A DNA stretch of 64,000 bases, from assembly GCF_900177045.1 (NCBI RefSeq), contig NZ_LT841358.1, positions 1,549,559 through 1,613,558 of the forward strand, read 5' to 3'. This document shows, piece by piece, positions 59,914 through 64,000 of this stretch. The notes beneath the pieces were generated by a model. That model saw nothing but the letters and a program-made list of their open reading frames with translations. It was not told the origin of the DNA and did no database searches. The DNA comes from Candidatus Nitrosotalea okcheonensis. Lineage in GTDB: Archaea; Thermoproteota; Nitrososphaeria; Nitrososphaerales; Nitrosopumilaceae. Position numbers and translations under genes: made by a program. Every line of letters begins with the position of its first letter. Position 1 is the stretch's first letter.

Positions 59914-59927
59914 ATCCCATTAGAGCC
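59914..59927 (+). repeat. tRNA-Lys 3'-end repeat R3
   Basis: ATCCCATTAGAGCC, a diverged copy of the tRNA-Lys 3' end with two or three changes. A tnpB fragment begins a few bases later, so this marks the outer edge of the array. Confidence 0.6.
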
Positions 59928-59931
59928 ATCA

Positions 59932-60385
59932 TCAAAAAGTATTATCGTACTAGAAGATCTAAAAGGAATCAGAAAATTATATCACAAAGGCCAACGGTCA
60001 GGGAACAAAATACAGAAGAAGATTAAACTCGTGGTCGTTCTATGAACTGCAAAGGCAGATACAATACAAGGCAGAATGGGAAGGAATTCCTGTTGGTTTC
60101 ATAGATCCTAAACGCACAAGCCAACTCTGTCCAACATGCGGAGGTAGACTCCAAGAGGACAGGTTTCAACTTCGAAAATTATCGTGCATTAATTGTAAGA
60201 GAACGATGGACAGGGATGTAATTGCATCCATGAACATATCTTACAAGGGGTGGAGTAGGTTTTGCCATCCCAGAGGGCTTTCAGAAGAAGCAGTGAACGG
60301 GAATCTGGAATATATTCAGCCAGTAATCCTGCAAGTGGCTGTTGCAAGTTGTCTGTCTGATGTAATGTATGTCATATTCCATTAA
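59932..60385 (+). pseudogene. C-terminal TnpB fragment, near-identical to copy at 62066
   Basis: It starts at K-S-I-I-V-L-E-D-L-K-G and runs to S-E-E-A-V-N-G-N, including FIDPKRTSQLCPTCGGRLQE and KRTMDRDVIASMNI. Comparison with the minus-strand copy shows near-identical DNA and an extra C at about 59980, which breaks the frame (R-S-G-N where the other copy has N-G-Q-G-N). The N-terminal half, including the first RuvC Asp, is missing. Beyond ~60307 the C-terminus differs. Confidence 0.85.
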
Positions 60386-60407
60386 TGTGTCCATTATAAC
60401 GGACACA
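60386..60407. promoter_or_regulatory. Inverted-repeat operator before the ATPase gene
   Basis: TGTGTCC (60386-60392) and GGACACA (60401-60407) are perfect 7-bp inverted arms with an 8-nt AT-rich spacer. They abut a TATA-like ATATATATG (60406-60414), about 20 bp before ATG 60431. A repressor could bind here. Confidence 0.55.
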
Positions 60408-60430
60408 TATATATGAGACTACATGATTAG

Positions 60431-61924
60431 ATGATTATGACGCGTAAAAGAACCAAAATCACAGAAAAAGATCTATCTTCTGAGCCAGAAATTCTCAGGA
60501 TTCTCTATCAGCATAATCCGTGGTGGATGGATAAACCTATTCCAGACATCAAATTAAAAAAATTCAAACAAAGTGATTACTTTTATCTTGAACAAGAATT
60601 AGAGAATAACAAAATAACAGCCGTGATTGGAGCAAGGCAGGTTGGAAAAACCACAATGCTTTATCAATTAATTGAAAAATTACTATCTAACAATAAACCT
60701 CAAAATGTTTTCTTTCTCTCATTAGATGATCAATATCTAAAAATAACATTGCAAAATCTCAATAAAATATTTGAGATCTATGCATTAAATATTATCAAAA
60801 TTCCTTTGGATGAATTAAAACAACGAGTATATTTTTTCTTAGATGAAATACAAACAGTACAAGATTGGGAAATCATATTGAAGCGATGGTATGATCTTGG
60901 ATACAAAATAAAATTCATCATATCAGGATCATCTAGCATGAACATATTGCAAGGAACTTCTGAAAGTCTAGTTGGAAGAATAAAACCTCAGACTGTACTT
61001 CCTATGAAATTCCTAGAATACATACGACTAAAGGAACAAAATAAACTCGGTGAGCTAACAAATGCAACTAATTTAGAAATGCGTAGGGCATTGAAACATT
61101 CCATAATACAAAATAAAGCAAAACCATTCTATAAAGCATGTACAGTAGCTTCGAAACTCTTCTCTCCATTCAAAGACAAAATGATGGTTTATCTGAATCA
61201 ATATGTAATCAAAGGTGGTTACCCAGAAATCGCATTTATTGATAATATGGCACTATGTGCAGAAAATCTTCGAAATTATCTTCATCTTACTTTATACAAA
61301 GACATCATGCGTACTGGAAAAATAAGAGATCCTGTAGCACTGGAAAACCTTGTATCCATATTGGCAAAGGAATCGTCCCAGATAATCAATCATACAAACA
61401 TAGCCAAGAATCTTGATCTTAAGAGAGAAACTCTCAATACATATCTTTACCTACTAAAAACTGTTTATCTCATATCTGAATCAGAGTTCTATTCTAAAAG
61501 CAGAGTCAAGCGAATACGAAAGGAAAAGAAAGTGTATGTCAACGACATAGGAATAAGAAATATGGCCGCTTCAGCATTAGATGACCAAATATTGACAGAT
61601 AGTACAGAGGTGGGGAAAATGATTGAAACTGTTATTGCCGATCATACCAAAAGATTGAAATTTAATCTGGAACAAAACTATTCACCACCATTATTCTATT
61701 GGAGAGAAAAATATGAAGTTGATATTATTCTAGACTTGTTACAAAAACCATTACCTATAGAGGTAAAATACAGAGAACAGATACAAGAATCTGACTTGAG
61801 AGGTTTGAATTCGTTTAAAGAGAATTTCAAAGTTCCAATGTCATTAGTCTTGACCAAAGACCATCTTGAAATGGATGGTTCTACTATCTTTATGCCAAGC
61901 TGGTTGTATATGATAATGTGTTAA
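60431..61924 (+). CDS. COG1373-type AAA ATPase with DUF4143 domain
   Basis: 497 residues. Walker A is G-A-R-Q-V-G-K-T-T-M (~67-76) and Walker B V-Y-F-F-L-D-E-I-Q (~138); the sensor S-G-S-S follows (~175). The C-terminal DUF4143 part ends with E-V-D-I-I-L and P-I-E-V-K-Y-R, as in a PD-(D/E)xK-like fold. Such proteins are widespread in Archaea with poorly known roles, possibly in DNA handling. The start may be either of two close ATGs. It sits between two tnpB copies, suggesting mobile DNA. Confidence 0.9.
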   Translation: MIMTRKRTKITEKDLSSEPEILRILYQHNPWWMDKPIPDIKLKKFKQSDYFYLEQELENNKITAVIGARQVGKTTMLYQLIEKLLSNNKPQNVFFLSLDDQYLKITLQNLNKIFEIYALNIIKIPLDELKQRVYFFLDEIQTVQDWEIILKRWYDLGYKIKFIISGSSSMNILQGTSESLVGRIKPQTVLPMKFLEYIRLKEQNKLGELTNATNLEMRRALKHSIIQNKAKPFYKACTVASKLFSPFKDKMMVYLNQYVIKGGYPEIAFIDNMALCAENLRNYLHLTLYKDIMRTGKIRDPVALENLVSILAKESSQIINHTNIAKNLDLKRETLNTYLYLLKTVYLISESEFYSKSRVKRIRKEKKVYVNDIGIRNMAASALDDQILTDSTEVGKMIETVIADHTKRLKFNLEQNYSPPLFYWREKYEVDIILDLLQKPLPIEVKYREQIQESDLRGLNSFKENFKVPMSLVLTKDHLEMDGSTIFMPSWLYMIMC

Positions 61925-62065
61925 TTTCATCTTTCTTGTCTTTTTCCAAATGCCCTTTTCATTGATTTTACACAAATCAAATTCACACACAGAAAAATCT
62001 GAAATTCTGAAAATTTCATTATAATAGGGTTCTGTCGAGTTGACGGGTGATAAATAATTTGGGCA

Positions 62066-62878
62066 TCATTTCTTCCCTACAACCAACTTGCTTCCATCCA
62101 CTCTCAGGATTAGTGGCGTGCCCACGTTCCCGTTCACTGCTTCTTCTGAAAGCCCTCTGGGATGGCAAAACCTACTCCACCCCTTGTAAGATATGTTCAT
62201 GGATGCAATTACATCCCTGTCCATCGTTCTCTTACAATTAATGCACAATAATTTTCGAAGTTGAAACCTGTCCTCTTGGAGTCTATCTCCGCATGTTGGA
62301 CAGAGTTGGCTTGTGCGTTTAGGATCTATGAAACCAACAGGAATTCCTTCCCATTCTGCCTTGTATTGTATCTGCCTTTGCAGTTCGTAGAACGACCATG
62401 AGTTTAATTTTCTGCGATACTTGTTTCCCTGCCCATTTCCCTTTCTGTATAGTTTACGGATTCCTTTTAGATCTTCCAGCACAATCATTGATTTTGTATC
62501 CACTGCCCTTGATACAATATCTTTTGATATTTTGTGGAGATATTGTTGTATGCGTCGTGACCTTCGATTGCCCAACCTCTGCTGAAAATGTTTCTTTACT
62601 CGTACATCAAATCTTTTGAATGATGACATGACATGTGAGGTGTTTTCCTTTATTGACAGTAACTTGTTGGTCTTGTACATTATGGATTTTTCTCCGTCAA
62701 ATGTTGTTATGTTTCTCAGGTTTCTGTCAATTCCGATTACGTTTTCTGGAATGATTTGTGTTATCTCTTTTCTGACTGAGATTGAGACAGAGTTTGGTGT
62801 TATCACAAATGATCTTGGTTCTACACTAGTTAATTGAGACTTGGGCATAAACATTTCATAAAATATTCTAATTACCAA
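62066..62878 (-). pseudogene. tnpB: tnpB split by an IS5/IS4-type insertion
   Basis: Visible from S-Q-L-T-S-V-E-P-R-S-F down to G-S-K-L-V-V-G-K-K. RuvC residues lie in V-I-G-I-D-R-N-L-R (first Asp), VLEDLKG (Glu) and DRDVIASMN (Asp), and zinc cysteines in LCPTCG and CINC. The first ~14 codons (62840-62878) come from the inserted IS. The real N-terminal half continues beyond the IS at 63962 and leaves the window. 141-bp gap 61925-62065 holds only the IS-end-like string at 62028-62041. Confidence 0.85.
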
Positions 62879-63961
62879 GCATCAATCGGATGGATCGTGG
62901 ATTATTTCCCAGAATACAATTGTAGTATATGACAACCTGATACACAAAGACGCACATAAGTAAATATGATGATACGTTGTTGTATCCAGATACAGGAGAT
63001 GTTGATATCCCAAATGTTTCCTTGATGCTACCAAACAATGGTTCAATAGATACACTTCTACTATGATGTATCTTCCGACCTTTTTTGGATTTGTAAAATA
63101 AAATCAATTCCAGTCTTTCACCTCTTGTATGCCTGTACCTTCGTACCGGACAAACTAACCTTGCACCTCTCTGTCTTGTATACTCGTACAGCTCATGATC
63201 ATCATACCCCTTGTCAGCAACAATATATCGCATATCAGGAAGATATTCTACAAGATTTTGATACTCTTGATTATCTTGTATGTTTGCAGTTGTTATGCCA
63301 GCAGACAGTGGAACTATTAGTTTTCCAGTACTGCATGTCATGTGTAATTTGTATCCAAATATCCATCCACGTGTTCCAGAGAATCCCCATTTGGCATCAG
63401 TATCAATTCCGGATCGTGGAAGATGTCCTGATATCATATGCTTGCGATGCCAAACATGACCATTTTTTGCACGTATCATGGAACTATCAATGGATGTTAT
63501 GGTAGAATCAGCAATTTTTTCTGACACAAATCTTCTTCCCATGATACCAATGATGTTCTGGACCGGCATAACCTTGAATCTTCGGTCAAATGTTCTTCTG
63601 TCTGGTAATGTGTACAATCCACATGATCTCATTATTTTCTTGTTGTGTGTTACAGAAAAATAATGATGCAGGCAATTGTTTGATGGAATTCTAAACCATA
63701 TTCGCACAATGTAGCAGCGAATCATTGTACAAGTAGAATACACATATGGTCTTCCCCTTTTGTCAATATCATCATACAAAGATAGCAAACCTATCAAATG
63801 CAAAATGCCAATAAGGAAGGATTCTGATTGAATCTTGCTGAGGATTTCTTTCTTGATATGCATCTTGACAATGAATATCTGGCAAGGAGATCCAAAGCAT
63901 TTTCCATTAAATTAATTTTGGAACATGATCAAAATATGCCTTGGAATTGTGCCCAACCCTC
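62838..63961 (-). mobile_element. IS5/IS4-type DDE insertion sequence
   Basis: The element is bounded by a direct repeat AGTTAATTGAGA (62828-62839 and 63962-63973), of which at least ~10 bp is probably the target duplication. Ends look like imperfect inverted repeats, with CTTGGGCA on the left side and TTGGGCACAA on the right (reverse complement). Removing the element and one repeat copy rejoins the tnpB frame. The transposase gene fills most of it. Confidence 0.8.
62868..63863 (-). CDS. IS5/IS4-type DDE transposase
   Basis: 331 residues. Catalytic acids fit T-S-I-D-S-S-M-I (~124), V-A-D-K-G-Y-D-D (~216) and S-I-E-P-L-F-G-S-I-K (~272). The N-terminal helices (ILHLIGLLSLYDDIDKRGRP) are typical. 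It looks intact and so may still be active. The 3' end reaches into the 62868 IS end. Confidence 0.9.
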   Translation of the reverse strand: MHIKKEILSKIQSESFLIGILHLIGLLSLYDDIDKRGRPYVYSTCTMIRCYIVRIWFRIPSNNCLHHYFSVTHNKKIMRSCGLYTLPDRRTFDRRFKVMPVQNIIGIMGRRFVSEKIADSTITSIDSSMIRAKNGHVWHRKHMISGHLPRSGIDTDAKWGFSGTRGWIFGYKLHMTCSTGKLIVPLSAGITTANIQDNQEYQNLVEYLPDMRYIVADKGYDDHELYEYTRQRGARLVCPVRRYRHTRGERLELILFYKSKKGRKIHHSRSVSIEPLFGSIKETFGISTSPVSGYNNVSSYLLMCVFVYQVVIYYNCILGNNPRSIRLMLGN

Positions 63962-64000
63962 AGTTAATTGAGATACAGTATACTCGTTTAGTTTGACCAA
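63962..64000 (-). pseudogene. N-terminal part of the split tnpB, continues outside window
   Basis: The minus strand reads L-V-K-L-N-E-Y-T-V-S-Q-L-T. The last S-Q-L-T is duplicated at 62828-62839 and continues there as S-V-E-P-R. So the same gene resumes across the insertion sequence. Confidence 0.65.

Noticed and set aside
57910-59930. CRISPR array
   Set aside because: The repeats are 12-16 bp, few, and separated by whole genes; no short uniform spacers and no cas genes exist in the window.
62840-62878. First 14 codons of the 62066 tnpB frame as real TnpB
   Set aside because: They lie inside the insertion sequence end; the genuine preceding codons are at 63974 and beyond.

Overview
The window looks like an ammonia-oxidising archaeon of the Nitrososphaerota (Thaumarchaeota). 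An acidophilic or soil lineage such as Nitrosotalea is my best guess, but it is inferred from gene content and not proven. Supporting signs are archaeal information-processing genes (PriS/PriL primase, aIF2 alpha and gamma, S6e, Nop10, Sm-like protein, RadB-like recombinase, Lhr-type helicase), a giant S-layer protein behind a strong TATA promoter, AglB-type N-glycosylation, cobalamin synthesis, a haem-copper oxidase with split subunit II and cupredoxins, mostly leaderless genes (many with TTG starts) and low GC.

Layout. 1-3.9 kb: end of a large secreted protein, then a decayed stretch holding a duplicated glyS 3' end and a broken membrane-protein gene. 3.9-16.8 kb: core genes (glyS, nfo, priL-priS, a UPF0182 / class I amidotransferase / C39-TPR cluster, HIT, tRNA-Gly, S6e, aIF2 gamma, a frameshifted PIN gene, an MBL hydrolase). 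16.9-19.8 kb: an oligosaccharyltransferase fused to a cyclophilin. 19.8-28.3 kb: nop10-aIF2 alpha, cobalamin adenosyltransferase, geranylgeranyl reductase, cobB, and the operon cbiD-cbiG-cbiX-cbiC. 28.4-38.3 kb: a membrane J-protein, a TnpB-only IS200/IS605-like element, an NDUFA9-like reductase, metK, an Sm protein, RadB-like, Lhr helicase, GNAT, a ribbon-helix-helix regulator with a palindromic operator, and an RPA-like protein. 38.4-44 kb: an accessory stretch with an IS1595-type remnant, Fic, an ABC exporter, broken RelE, HicB with broken HicA, tRNA-Gln and a VapC remnant. 44-57.9 kb: an L-2-hydroxyglutarate oxidase family protein, a dead glycosyltransferase, the S-layer gene, a dead secreted-protein gene and the terminal oxidase cluster. 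57.9-64 kb: an intron-containing tRNA-Lys followed by three tandem paralogous RelE-type toxin-antitoxin modules, each separated by a copy of the tRNA-Lys 3' end, then TnpB fragments, a COG1373-type ATPase, and an IS5/IS4-type element inserted in a second tnpB.

How it fits together. S-layer, AglB-cyclophilin and secreted proteins form a surface-biogenesis theme. The cob/cbi genes build and adenosylate the corrin ring. The cox genes give a terminal oxidase with its copper proteins and haem A synthase. The most unusual parts are the tRNA-Lys-anchored array of toxin-antitoxin modules with a shared putative tandem operator, and the AglB-cyclophilin fusion. The window also holds many broken genes, so it records repeated gain and decay of mobile and toxin-antitoxin DNA.
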